A stretch of DNA of 64,000 nt from Nissolia schottii (Eukaryota; Streptophyta; Magnoliopsida; Fabales; Fabaceae): NCBI GenBank assembly GCA_003254905.1, contig QANU01106169.1:124001-188000 (forward strand). The letters are read 5' to 3'. Below, piece after piece: positions 44,340 through 57,700 of this stretch. Below the pieces are notes generated by a model. That model was not told the DNA's origin. It was given only the letters and a program-made list of their open reading frames with translations, and searched no databases. Each line of letters starts with the position of its first letter. The stretch's first letter is position 1. Position numbers and translations under genes: made by a program.

Positions 44340-45485
44340 CTTATTAAAGGACCTCAAATGTCAATATGAACAATTTCCAGAAGTTCCCTACTATGAATAG
44401 AGTCTTTCTTAGTCGTCTTGGTCATTTTTCCTCTCACCATCCAAACACACTCCAAGATCAGTACAATCAAGTGAAGGTAAGATCTCATCTTTCACAAGTC
44501 TATCAATTCTACCTTTGGAAATATAACCAAGATGCCTATGCCATAAGGAATATGAATTACCTTTAGTTAAAACTCTTGTGACAGACAATCTGAACATGCA
44601 GGGAATTAAAGACATCGGAGTCAAGACTTAAATGATATAAACCATCAAAATTAATAGTTTCGCTAACAACTTGAGAATCATAAGATAAAAGTCAAAATCC
44701 ACATTTAAAATTAAAAGAAAAATCACAATCATCGTTTCGACAAAGATATCAAATCCTGCCTCATGGATGACACACAAACATTATCTTTTAAAAGCAAAAA
44801 TAAAAAATAAAAAAATCATGACTCCAACTTTAATTCGGCTAATCCTATGAACTGGAAGTTGACTTTATTTCCAATCCCTACGATCAGGTTGATCTTGGCA
44901 TCACTTAGTTTTCACTTGCTCTTGAACCCCTGCAATGAATTAGTAACATGAATAGACGCTCTAGAATCAATCCACCATGAATTCACAGGAACATCTATCA
45001 AACTAGATTCATAACAAACGAAAGCAAGTGACTCACATTTACCCTTTTAGATCTGGATGAAAGATTTGAAAGCTTGACAATTCATTTTCCTATGGCCAAC
45101 TGACTTACAAAACCAACACTTGAGCTCACCTTTTTCAATGTTAGGCTTCAGACCAAGAGCCTTGTGAGATGGACCAATCCTTTCTTCATGATTTTTCTTA
45201 CCCTGAGGCTTCTTCTCTTTATTTTTAATAAACTTATTTTGGCCAAGCTGGGAGACCAAATTCACACTTCCAGAAAAGACACGATTCATCTTTTCTTTCT
45301 CTTCAGAGCAAATAGAGATAAGAGTGTTGATGTCCCACTCTTCCTTTTGGGTGCTATAAGAGATTCCAAGTGTATCAAAATTTGCAAGTAAGGAATTCAG
45401 GGCTTCAAAAATGATGAACTTATCATCAACTGGGCACTTGAGGTCACTTAGTCTAGAACCCATGGTTACCATTTTAATGATGTAT
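44340..45485 (-). pseudogene. Copia gag (UBN2, zinc knuckle), protease and pre-integrase fragment
   Basis: On minus, 45472-45047 encodes the end of a UBN2 gag (ALNSLLANFDTLGISY) and a zinc knuckle CWFCKSVGHRKMNC (C-x2-C-x4-H-x4-C). A broken protease region follows (about 45040-44840, NSWWIDSRAS-type). Then comes LWHRHLGYISKGRIDRL (44560-44500), the gag-pre-integrase motif. The gag N-terminus is missing because unrelated LTR sequence begins at about 45486. Confidence 0.88.
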
Positions 45486-45489
45486 TTGT

Positions 45490-47220
45490 GGAATTAGGTT
45501 TTCCTAGTAGTTCTAATTGTTTAATACAATATGTTTTGATGATGACAAATATAATATGGTCTAATTATCTATGCTTATTGTCTATGCTTATATTTGTAGA
45601 ACTAGGCTTTTATAGTTGTTCTAATTAATAAAATATATCTTGATGATGACAAATAGAACATAACAAACACATAATGACAATTAGAATGCAAAAGGACGTC
45701 ATATGCGAAATAGATTACATTTGATCTTGTATGATTGCACTTGATGATATCATATAGCTTACATCATACAATGATAAATAAGGAACATCCTTTTGAAAAC
45801 ATATCCACTAACTTTCTATATGTGTCTTGATGGATTAATTATTGGATATATTTATGTCTAAATATATATATGCATGAATATCAAGTGCTATAGTGTTAGA
45901 ATGCATGCATATTAGGAAAAAAACATTATTGGATAAATATATTGATTTGATATGTGCCTAATTATATATGCATGATGCATTGATTGATCTACAGATGTAT
46001 ATTAAGATATTGGAACACATTGGACTAACTATACTTTCAAATGAATAATCTTATGTATAAAAAAGTCCAAGACATCAAGAACAGGATGGAACAAGAAGGA
46101 ACATATTCATATGATGCCCACAGTTAAAAGACGGAGCATAAAATGCTTATCCCATGAAGAACATGATAATGTCAAAAATAGGATTCATGAATAATACCAA
46201 GTCCAAGCAAGTGGTCAAAAGGATATAGTTTCTTAGAACTTTAAGTATTCGTGTGAAAGGAAAATTGATATATATCTCTCTCTAAACTTTTAGAATGATG
46301 CTCTTAAATGATCTTTTGATTCTAGAAACTAAAAATGGTTAAGATTGACAATAGGAATCAAAAGAATGGGAAAAAGGATGAATTTGGCCCGGGAAATCTT
46401 AATTCATTTGAATGACGAAGGTTTGTCATTCAAATGACCAGGTAAAGAAGGCATAATGGCTATATTTTCTTGAGTCATTCGAATGAGTAAAAGGTACTAT
46501 TCGAATGACCAAGCTCCAAAAGCTAAAAAGGGCTAGTTTTCAACTGATAGAAATGAGAATATAATTGGGTAACGGCTAGTACACTTACAAACTCTATAAA
46601 TACCCATTAAACTCACATTTCTAGCCAAGTTTTTCACTCCCATCATCCTTATACTTCATATTACCAATGGATTAATATTTTCCATCATCATAAGAGCAAA
46701 AGAGAGATATTATCAATACTCCTAGTAGTGCTTCAATTTGTATCATCCATTCTTTGAGAGAGTTTCTTTTTTTACAAAAATTCTATACACTTGTAAAGAG
46801 GGTGAGGTATCCCTCTATTTGCTTAGGGTGTGGTATCCCTAAGGATTGGTTCTTGAGGCTCAAACACAAAGGTGGAAGATCCTAAGTGTGAAGAGTGCTC
46901 TTGGATGTAAAGGTTTTTCAAGCACCTAAGTTAGAAGCTTGATGATAGTTGAAAAATCTTGAGCAAGCCGCTTAGGGACTGAACGTAGATCACAAGGGTG
47001 GTCTAACCAGGATAAATCACTGTTTGCAATCTCTCTAACTCTATCTCTTTACTTATTGCAAACTTATATTATTGTTTTGCATATTTGAGAGTTGCAATAT
47101 CATACATTTGTTGATTGTTGTTTATGAGTTTCTCTATTGATCTTATTGTTCAATCAACATACACAATTGAGCAAGCTTATAACCATATCCTTAATTGATA
47201 TATTCTGCTGCATAATAACT
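45490..47220 (+). mobile_element. Copia-type LTR region (plus)
   Basis: It contains a duplicated block (45490-45560 and 45598-45660, TTGATGATGACAAATA), two long-stem hairpins (46405-46507) and TATA (CTCTATAAATACCC, about 46590). It ends with sequence found inverted at 4720-4990. Terminal borders were not identified; the region may include more than one element. Confidence 0.5.
46405..46507. repeat. two palindrome-pair hairpins upstream of a Copia LTR TATA box
   Basis: CATTTGAATG at 46405 and CATTCAAATG at 46427 (22 bp apart) are exact reverse complements, giving a 13-bp perfect stem TCATTTGAATGAC. CATTCGAATG 46476 and TATTCGAATG 46498 (22 bp apart) form a second stem. The pairs are 71 bp apart. 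Confidence 0.85.
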
Positions 47221-47289
47221 TTTGATTGAAAAGAAAATTAATTAACAAGAGATAGATTTAGACAAGAATAGATTACATTTAGACATGCC

Positions 47290-49800
47290 AACCCAAGAAT
47301 AGATTACATTAGACAAGAGATAATATCACTGTGAACATAAAAATCAATTTTTCCTTGCTTAAGATTCATGAGCAAAGAATAAATCAAGGCATGTCAAAAT
47401 TAATTAGGCATCACCGGTTAGTGTGTCACTTAGCACTCATAGTGTGTAGGTTCATCCAATGCTCACTCCAACACTACACTAGAGTTTCCTCCATAGGCTT
47501 GACTTTCTTATAAGCATCACAGATCACACATTAAACATGACGTGCATCAAGAGGTCTTTTAAGGGTTGTAATGGGGTCAATGTCAAGATGGGATAATATA
47601 TGGTCAGTGAGCAAAAACTTAAGGCTTAGTAAAAACAATGGCATATGTGCTAATCAAAAGTGTGAAGACATTGATCTCCATTAACTCCTCTGTCTTCAAC
47701 CACCCAAGTGACAAGTTCCCAACACTTTATTAAACTTTTCCTCACTTTTTTCCAACACTTTCTTTTCTTCTCTATTTTCCTCACTTTTTTCTCTTTCTGA
47801 CTCTTCTAGGAAACTGTCGACTTTTGTCCACTAACTCAAGGGAGAGTTTCTGTCAATGTACTAAATTGATTGTTTTATGGATTTTTTGCCTTAAAATTCT
47901 TTGTTTAGGAAAATTTTATTTGATTTCCCAACCAATCAGTGCATTTGTGGTCTCTCTCCCCCTACTTTTGAATGTTGCATGTCCTCATGTAACCCCACAC
48001 TTGTTGTTTAGCACATATGAAATACTTTACCATAATTCTCCTAAGCCCTAAAGCTATGTGTAACATGGTTTTACTTGGTTATCGGCTTGTATTGTGCTAA
48101 CATTTAACAAAAAGGCTAAATGGCGCAAACGGGCTAGCAAGGGTCAAACATTAAGGGTAGACCAGTATGGATATGTAGGTTTAAAACACAAGGAATGCCT
48201 CAAGCATGTCACATGTCATGCATAATGGTGAAAGTGCAATGCAGAGAATCATGCAAGTTCTAGACTTTATGTCTATTGAGTGTGCACACAACAACGAAAA
48301 GGTATGTGGTGTAATGTTGTCATCCTATTAAAGGCACAAAATCTCACTAGGTAGTTTCATTCAATTAATCATATCATGCCAAGATATATTAAATGCTACC
48401 ATCACACATAAAGCAATTCACAATTCATAACTCAAACATCACTTATCCAAGTTTCAACTACTCAAGAATTTTCACATACATTGCATAGTGGCATACATAT
48501 TCATTACCAGGCAAAAAGCAAAACAAAACTATCCTAAGCATGTAGAATAAATAGAAAAACAACTAACCTAATAAATAGAAAAAGTAAAAGATAGAATCAC
48601 CACACCCCATACTTACAAAAATGCACCAGCCTCGATGCATGAGATGAGTTCTCATTCCTCATCCTCCTCCATAGCCTGCTCCTGCTCCTCCTCCTCCTCA
48701 TTCAGAAAGGGAGACTCAAGCTCCTCCTCAATAAGTGGGCCTAGGTTAAGGCCTTGCTGTCGCAACTCAAGGCGAGCCATTTGGCACTGCAGCAACTAGA
48801 TGTTCCTGTAGGTGCAATGATCATAACGCCACATCTGAGCGGAGGATGCGACTAGCAGATTTGAAACCACAATTAGCTGAGCCATCACAACCCCCATCAA
48901 ATTAATGGGAGAAGGTGCAACTGTTGTAGCAGAATGTCCTCGATCTCGAGTATCCCATGACACTAGATTGAGCAGGGTAATTAGATCCTTCCTACAAGCG
49001 ATGGAGTCAGTGTCAGGAGTCAATACACCAACGGCCGTTGCCATGCCCGTGATCGGAGATGGGTATGGTAACCCATTGTAGCTCCTAGAATGGTGAGTCA
49101 AAGCCATGCGACGACGGAGGAGTTTTGGCAAGGATATGCGCTTGTCATTCACTAGAGATTGCACAAGTATCGCCTGCTCTAAGTTGACAGAAGTGACATG
49201 TGAGGTAGGCAGCAGATGGAACAACATGATTTTCATCCATAAGCAAGGCTCCCATCTCAAGAATTCGGCTGGGAAGTGCTTAGGTTGCCCATTAGTACAT
49301 AGTATCCACAAGCAGCCAAGATAGGTAAGGGAGTCCTTCTCAATCAATTGTGGGACTGTAACTGTATCTCTCACTGGCTCAAACTTATTCTCCTCATTAT
49401 CATTAGGAGAAGGTGAAATCTAGAGGTGAGCCTGTACGGAAATGACATCCATTCAAAGGGCATATAAATGTATGTACACTGTCTCCTGGCCAAGGAATTC
49501 CCAGTTGGCATAGAATTCCCTAACCACGGTCTCATTGGCTGACCCTAGAATTTGGAGAATGTAGTGCCTGCCCCGAGCCTGAATACTCTAAATGACTCTA
49601 TCCCCAACTCCCTTACCATGGTTCTGGGGTCGGAGTAATCAACGGGACACTCCTCCAAAAGAGGGGGCTGACAAATGCCTCAGTGCCAATCTTGCTTTGC
49701 CTCTCACATTGCAAAGCAAGCAGGACCTTCTAGTGGCTCATTAATGGGCGGTGACTGAGGAATGGCACGCCTATGGCCATGGATGATGATGTCATACCTA
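47290..49800 (-). mobile_element. Athila-type gypsy 3' part with env-position ORF
   Basis: On minus: a broken ORF (49780-48640), then about 1.3 kb of non-coding DNA with 'accccattacaaccc' (about 47560) and CAAGTGTGGGGTTAC (about 47990-48004) blocks as in other Athila-like ends. It is truncated at about 47290 where Copia LTR sequence begins. Confidence 0.55.
48640..49780 (-). pseudogene. plant retroelement-associated ORF (env position), broken
   Basis: The longest open part (49374-48796, 192 codons) has the pattern LLPTSHVTSVNLEQA...VNDKRISLPKLL. Upstream, in other frames, are NETVVREFYANWEFLG and VYIHLY, typical of the 'putative plant transposon protein' ORF found after pol in Athila/Tat-like elements (recollection). 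An E-rich tail (NEEEEEQEQAMEEDEE) ends at about 48652. It has several stops. No fusion or membrane feature is visible. Confidence 0.6.
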
Positions 49801-51766
49801 CAAAAGCAAATGTGCATGAATCAAATCCTTCAAAAGAGAAAAAGTTGCTTCAGGCATTTTATCAAACAGTTGGTATGTATACGCAAAACATAGCCCACAA
49901 TGTGCCCAATTCAAACCCCATGACCCCAAATCAAAACCCAGTCACAACAAGCACATAAGAGAGTAAAGAGATGAGTAGATAGTGCAACAAACTTGAAATA
50001 ATTTTCAAAATCTCAAATGGATGAGCCCTAGTGTGCTTGGTGAAGAGTGTGTGAATGGAGTAGTGTAGTGAAATTATGGAGTGAAAGCGAGGTGAAATGA
50101 TGAGGTGATGATGTGGGCAAATGATGGAGTAAATTGGGATAACGGAGGATTGGAAAAAATGATGAAAATTGAGTGAAGAAGTAGAGACAAGTGGAAAGGA
50201 CTCAATTTGAAAAAGGAGAAAATGGGAGTATCGCATTCTGTTTTGACGCTGTAGCTCTTTTCTGCATTCCCGAATGAAGGCTGCAACACGTTTTGAGTGC
50301 TACAGTCCCTCATCCATCTAAGGAATTAGTTGCTTGTAAGTAACAAAAGTTACAGAATGAGCTCATATCTTTGTTATGAAAAGCATACCACATGATATGT
50401 TGAGGGTAAACGATGTGGAAATCTAGAAGGACTCAGAGTATTGTATCAAGTATAAAAGACGAGCAAAACAAAAGTTAAAGAATAGAAATGCTTAATTATG
50501 CCATGCATCATTGTTTGCTTCATTGCTCATGTTATTACTACCTTTATTATATATCTTTCTGTTTTCTGATGCACTTATAATGATGTAGATTATGATAGTG
50601 TTAATGCAACACTAGAAATAATAACCATTACGGGAATTAGGTTAATAAGGGGCATAATTAAACCTTGTCTGTTTTCACCATTATAGTATTATGACCCCGT
50701 AATGACTGACCTGGCACAATATCTAACGGATTAATATTTTGAACCCACTGAGATTGCAATGTATACAAAATTATTTGCAATTGTATCGAATGTTTAAAAA
50801 CACTTATAAATGTAAAAAAAATCCAACAAAAAAAAAATTAGCCATAAAATAGTCTAATAATTGATAGCTCCAAGTTCCATACTTAATAAACGCACAAACA
50901 GGTAGACTCAACAGTCAACACCAGAAATGAATAATAGGAAAAATAGATAAAGGAGGAAAAACAAACAAAAAGGAAAAAATAAAGGTTGAAGGCCATCACA
51001 CTAATGGTGGCTTGGAAATAATGATCGCCTAAGATTGAATTGTTGAAGGGAGTCGCGCTGTCATTGGAAGCTCATTGCATCAAAAGGGTCCTTTGTCGCC
51101 GTCACTAAAAGCTGCAGGTGATGTGTCGGACGTTTTCAGAGGAAGGAAGAAATTAGAGTCAAGTGAGTCGAGAGAGGCAGTGAAATCCTTTAAACTGTAT
51201 GAAAATTGAATAGTAAAATCCCTAATATTAAAACCTGAGTACAACATGAGAAATCACGTCCATTAAATAACTCGACAATAGGGGAAACAAAAGTTGAGGG
51301 CAAACTACACTTTTTTCCTTGCTCACCATCATGCCCGAAACAGCCCCACAATTGGCTGAGATTCTCGGCCAACATTGCAGAGATGAAAAGTGGGACATGA
51401 CGACGTTCCCGTCTAGGGGAGGGCGCACAATGCGATGCACATTGGGATCTCGTTGGAATCCCATGGCATTGAATACCCTATTAATATCATTTATTTTTTA
51501 CCCACGAAAAAAAAAAAGAAAAAAACAATACGTAAGATGAATAAATATGGCATGAAAGCCCATCCATTGGGCAAGTTTAACAACATCCAGTGACGGAAAA
51601 GATACAATGCTTTCCAGCGAACAAGCCAAGTCAAGTATTAGTAAACGAAACGCAAACAGTCAAATTAAAACAGCAAGGCTCTCCATGAAAGGCCTAAAAC
51701 AATCCAAGATTAGTACTCCCTCACAGAATCTCAATAAGGCCAGACGACAGCAAGCCACATGCACCA
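49801..51766. other. intergenic, no gene recognised
   Basis: AT-rich sequence between the Athila remnant and the SMT1 3' end. Short ORFs show no recognisable motif. The SMT1 3' UTR lies in the last 200-300 bases. Confidence 0.5.
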
Positions 51767-54700
51767 TTAGTTACTTTCTGAATCAGGCTTCCGTGCCAAA
51801 AAGAAGTACATTGGTGTGAAAATCTCTTTCCTGAAAAAGCAACATAAGAGCAACTCAAGTTTTTGATTCCTCTTCTGAGAAAAACTATCTTAATTTAGTG
51901 TTAATTGATCCCAGTAATTAATTCAGAAAAGTTCCACTCGGAGCTCAGATGCACTCAGAGTAGAGACCTTCCAGTTAAGAAATTATAACATATGAGAACT
52001 CCACCAGGGGATCCATTGACTAAAAAGAGTTTGTACACTTATTCTACTCAATAACTTTTTATGAAGATTGAATTTAATCAAATCAAACAGTTGAATTGAT
52101 AGTTCCTATCATGTAAATCAAGATCATACAATTTAAAAATTAGGGTAAATAGCAATTTACAATCCCGTGTTATAACTCATGTGCACTTAACCTCCGGACT
52201 TAAAAAGTTGCAACTCAATCTCCAGTTAGCTTTTCCATCCAAAATATAGGTTAGTGTACATGTGCAAGTCATGTGGTATTTTTATTGACAAAATTGCTCC
52301 TTAAGACCAACAACACTAGTTTAATCCCTTCGTCTCTCTCCTCGGAACAATAGCTTCCTCCCCGTTCTGTTCTTCACGTCTTTTCAGTGTTCATGTTTAG
52401 TCAGATTCAAAAACGGAGCAACTAGTTCTTTTTCATCTCTTGGGCACATAATACTTAGGCCCCAAATCCCTAGCTCTCCTGCGTTCATACTCACTGGCAA
52501 CCACCGCCCAACCACACTCACCGACAACCACCACCTCTACTCACGACCAACCAACAATCACTGCCTCCACCTCTGTTGGTAGCATTACCCAAGGACCTGC
52601 GACGGAAACCAGAGTAGTCACGATGACATAGCCAGGCAGAACGAGCAGCAACCATCGCCTTCGCTCATGACGGCTGGCGACGCGACCATTGAGGAGGACG
52701 ATTTGAGGAGACCCAGCAAGTCACAGCGCACATTGCTCCGAATGCGTCATCTCTGACAACGACAAGCAACAACCACGACAACCCATGGCGGTGCCACCCA
52801 CGGCCAGAGACTCTCGGTGGCGTCATGTGCAAAGAACCACCATTTCGCCTTCTTCCAAACGTCATGAGCTGCAGCCTTGGAGGAGTCCACAAAACGGGTA
52901 ACAGCATTGGTTAAGATGAGAGAGGTTTGAAAGGGGGAGCTCGTAATTGTCGGTGATGGCAATGATAGATTGCAGACAAAAATAATGAAAGGGGAAGAAG
53001 AACCAGGTTCAAAAAGGAGGAGGATAGGGGAGCTGTTTTTTATTTTCGAAATCAGTGTTATTTTTAGAAGAGGGCAATGTTGTAAAAATAAATAAATCAC
53101 ATGACTAGCACATGTTCTTTGGTGGATGGAAAAGTTAACTAAGTTTAATTTGCACAATTTGTAAACGTGTTGAGTCGCAACTTTTTAAAAGTCAAAGGGT
53201 TAAGTACGCACGGGTCATACCACAAGGTTGTAAATTGCTATTTACTATAAAAATTATTTAATACTTCATCTATTAGATTTTATATCTATTGTAGTCTAAT
53301 TTTTCTAAAAATTGATACGCTTGGGATCAGTTTGGTACAACATATAACCCTAGATAAGATAAGCTAATGCAATACAGAATGACTTTATCAATTATTTGGC
53401 GCGTCCATTGAATTGTATAAGCTTATCCATCATGCTCCTCTTATATGTCTAAATAATGGATAACCAGTCTAAATAATGGATAACCAATCGCCCCGGGACG
53501 CGGGATAAGGCTTGATAAGCTTATAACAAATAAAGTCTATATCAATTTCTTATTTTATTTTATTAAATAAAAATAAATAATAAACTTTCAAATAAATAAT
53601 AAAAATCAAAAATAAATTAAAATATCAAACATCAAATAAAAAATAGAATAAATATTGAATAAATTAGTTAATTAATAAATAAAATTACACGAATATTAAG
53701 TGATAAATATATGTTTAAAAAATAACATTTAATATAAAATTAAATATCAAGTGATATAAAAATACTAATTATACTAATTATTAAAATATATGAATAAATA
53801 CTTAATAATATTTAATATAAATATAATTCTACATAATAAATGTAAAAAATTAAAATAATGAGTAATAATATTAAATTTTGTTGTATATGTTATTATTTTT
53901 AATTAAATTAGATTTAAAAATTAATTAATCAAGAAAATATATTATTTTATAAATCAAAATTTTAAATAGTAAAAAATAATGAATGCTGATAATAAACTAA
54001 ATATAATTAATAAATACACGTCAAAAATTTATAATTAATAAATACTTAAATGATAATATTTATTTAATATTTCTATTTCAATAATTGAAAAAAAATTATT
54101 ATTCAACAAATATTTTCTGATAATTGAACTTATTTGTAGAGTGAGAAATGAATTATATATTTATATAAATAATATAATACAATATAATATAATATAATAT
54201 AATATAATATCTTATAAAATTTCATATCAAGCACTATACAGTATTAGAAACTTATCTGGCTTTATACTATCAAGTCGTATCTTATGTCCTTATCCTATCA
54301 GGCATGTCAAACGAGTCATTGATCATTCACACAATATTACATAATTCAATGGTCAGATTGACTAAATTTAATCTCCGTAAAAAGTTATTAAGTGGTATAA
54401 AAAGTTATCAAGTGGTGTAGTAACAGTTTAAAGATACACCGGTGTAAATTAATCCTAAATCATTTGTATGTTTTTGATAAAATAGAGAGACCTCAAATGC
54501 TGGTAGAAAATGACATCAATGCGATAAATGGGAAAACTTACTTTCCACCTTCAACTAGCCCCTCTGCAGCCTTCTCTAGGAAATCTTGAACCCTTAGACT
54601 CCCCTTTGGAGCTAGTCCAACATATTCCATAGCCTTGACCTACAAATAAATCAAAGTTGTGGTCCACAACTAATATTGAATTTTGTGTAATAAAGAAATG

Positions 54701-57700
54701 AAGCCTACAATTCTCGATTACATGCGGCAAAATTAAAGTAGAGCACTGTATGGAATCAAATCAAAAAGATATCAAAAGTGAAACAAATAATAGCTATGAT
54801 ATATTCAGTAACAATACCATGTTTTTGGTAAAAAATCGTCCAACAGCTGTAAGACGGAAGCTACTCAGTGAGAAGTTACTTTTGTCTAAAGGCAAGTACC
54901 AAGGAAGAGGAGAGTCTGCTGCAAGATCTCTTTCCCATATTACCTTCGTACATAAAAGGAATGAATCTTCCCTTAGCAAGTTAGGTTGTCTATCTTTTAG
55001 ATAGTCCAAATAACAACATGGTGAAAGGAAATAACTAATAAGAAATTAATCTTCACCTCAAAACCTGCTTGCTTGAGAGCTTCAAGACACTTCGTGGTCA
55101 ACCTAATGTCAGGAAGCCCATCACCAATCTCAATTTCTGCCTGTATCAACAATTTTATTTAATTGAATTACAAACCAGGAAGAGGCTTTAACAAAATAAA
55201 TAGATATCCTCAATCAAAAATCTTTCAATTCCTCGATATTGTACCTTTATTTTTTTATGTTCTTGGTTACTGGGATCAAAAGAATTGGTCATGCACCATT
55301 CATATGCAGCAAAACATTGGCCAGGCTTTAACACTCTATAAATCTCTTTATAGCATCCATACTATCCAGAATCTCATAGGAGGAAAAAGTGTCAGACCAT
55401 ACAAATTACACCATTTTTGTAGATTCACAGATGGTTAACAAATGCACTTCATGCTGTTATACACCACCACATTGAAAGTTGGTTTGTAATGCATGATAAT
55501 TTATGGGCATAAGTACAAGTACAAACAGAAAGCTATAGAAGGGGAAAAAGAGGAAAATTTTGAAGCAAGTTACAGTATGTAATACTGTCACATACAGCGT
55601 CAGGTGCATGGCAGGTGGCTTCAATTGCATACACTGCATCAAAACTGTTGTCTGGAAATGGCATTTTCATGAAGTCAGCCTGCATTACCAAATATGATAA
55701 TCATGTCAGCTATAATTTTAGATCATATCATTAAATTTTGATTAATTTAGAAATAGGGTTTTAGTGAAAAGCTCTCTTCAGCAGTTTGATTATAAGCTTT
55801 TCTAAACATAAGATTAGCCAATACAAACAAACTAATCCAGTTAAATTGTATAACTTGAGTAAGCACGGTTTTACAAAAGATTGGACCCATGTGTGCCAAA
55901 AACTAGCCGAAGTAAGCCTCCCACTCCCAGTAAACGGGAAATAATTCATTAAGAAAATATCAACCTTGACAAAGTTGCAAGTCTTGTCCACTTCAGCAAT
56001 GTGATTGAGTTCCTGTTAGTTCACAAAAACTAGTAAGTGATCACAGTAATTTTGAAATTTTATATTTTAAATTCAATAATCATTAAATAAAGTATGAAAA
56101 ATCAACATAATTCCTAGTCAAGAAGATAGATAGCAAGCGAGAGACTGCACAATAATTTACATCTCATAACACATACCTTTCCTCTTGTTATCTGATACTC
56201 ATTGTTATTCAACCCTGTAATTGATGTTGAGCTGCACAAATACACAATCAATTTTTGTTAAGCAATGAAAATAGAGCAGGGAAGGCCAAAAGTAGAGGAA
56301 GCCAAATGAAGGCACAGTTCACCTAAATCGAGAAATTTCTCTTAATGGTCCCCCAATTCCGCATCCAACATCCAAAACCTAAAACCAAAAAATAAGAGGT
56401 TCATGAGATTTTAATAAATAACATACTGCTAACCAGATACCAGTCTGCTACTTTGTTATATTGAACATCAAAACCTTCTGTCCAGGCTTCAGACCAAGTT
56501 GTAAAGCAAGGAAATGCTCATGTCGCTTGATGCTTTCTCGAAGAGATTCCCCTTTCCATCTGAATGAGAAGAAAATTATCAGCATGATCCAAATTAACAG
56601 CAAACTCTTTAAATTGAAGGTGCAGAATGAAGCAAACAGACCTGTTTGCGAAATGAAAAGATTCTCCCCAGCCAAACTCATAGAAGCTGGTTACAAGATC
56701 ATAGTATTTGTTAACCTGAAGAGATATGCAGATCTTATGATATTCTTTTTTGCAGATGATCAAATTCACCATATTCAAGACAAAAAGGGCATTCCCTTAC
56801 ATCACAAATCACAAGCTATAAGTTAATCATCACAACATGAAGTCACAAGATATCCAAAATAATAGTTTGGCTATCCTTATTCCTTTCAGTGCCATATAAA
56901 TTGGTATCTTCATTAAATTTGTAAAGAATGAGAACCTTTTTTTGAAAAAATAAAAATAAAAAATGTCTCAACATCTTCTGGGATTATAATCATTTCAGTA
57001 TTCCAACAAAATTTGCTCCCCTTATTTAAAAAATAATAAATAAATAAACAGAAAAATTGTTAAAACAAATGAGACAAGGAAGGTAGTATGCATCTGACAA
57101 GAAGGTTAGCGCTATGTTATTGGTAAAAGAAAAAATGATTGCTAAATATTCTTATCTCTCACCATATCAGTGTAGTTAGCTTTCCTCTCTTCCTCTTGAC
57201 CTCCATAGAAAACATGATACTTCTCGTACCTGAACAATGAGATCAATAACATACAAAAACATGATTACTTGTCCATAAATAAATAAACCAAAATATGATT
57301 TCCAATTTTCCATACATCACCAATTTGCTGTAGCCAATCAATGTATCACTTTAATGGTGGTTTCTCAAATACCCAATGGGATAAATACCCTATGCTACTT
57401 AATTTATTTATTTTAATAATGTTTACAACTAAATTCATCAAATTTTATTATCATTTCATGATCTAATATGACATATTAATGGATTATATGATCTAATGTG
57501 ATAAATTAATACTTTTTAATACAATATTTGTAGAGAGGTGCATCGTAAGCTCAAATGGTCTATAAATCTCTAAACCTCTTATAAGTTGGCTATTTTAATG
57601 ATTTGACTAATGAAAAGTTTATTACGATTATATAGGACATGAAATGATAACAAAATTTGATGAATTTAGATGTGAAAATTATCAAAAATAGATTAATTAA

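Noticed and set aside
49931..50313. ORFs on the minus strand at 50.0-50.3 kb
   Set aside because: Low-complexity, I/S/H/L-rich translation of AT-rich DNA with no motif, intron signal or homologous feel.
56461..56826. 121-codon plus-strand ORF at 56.5-56.8 kb
   Set aside because: It is the antisense shadow of SMT1 exons 3 and 4.
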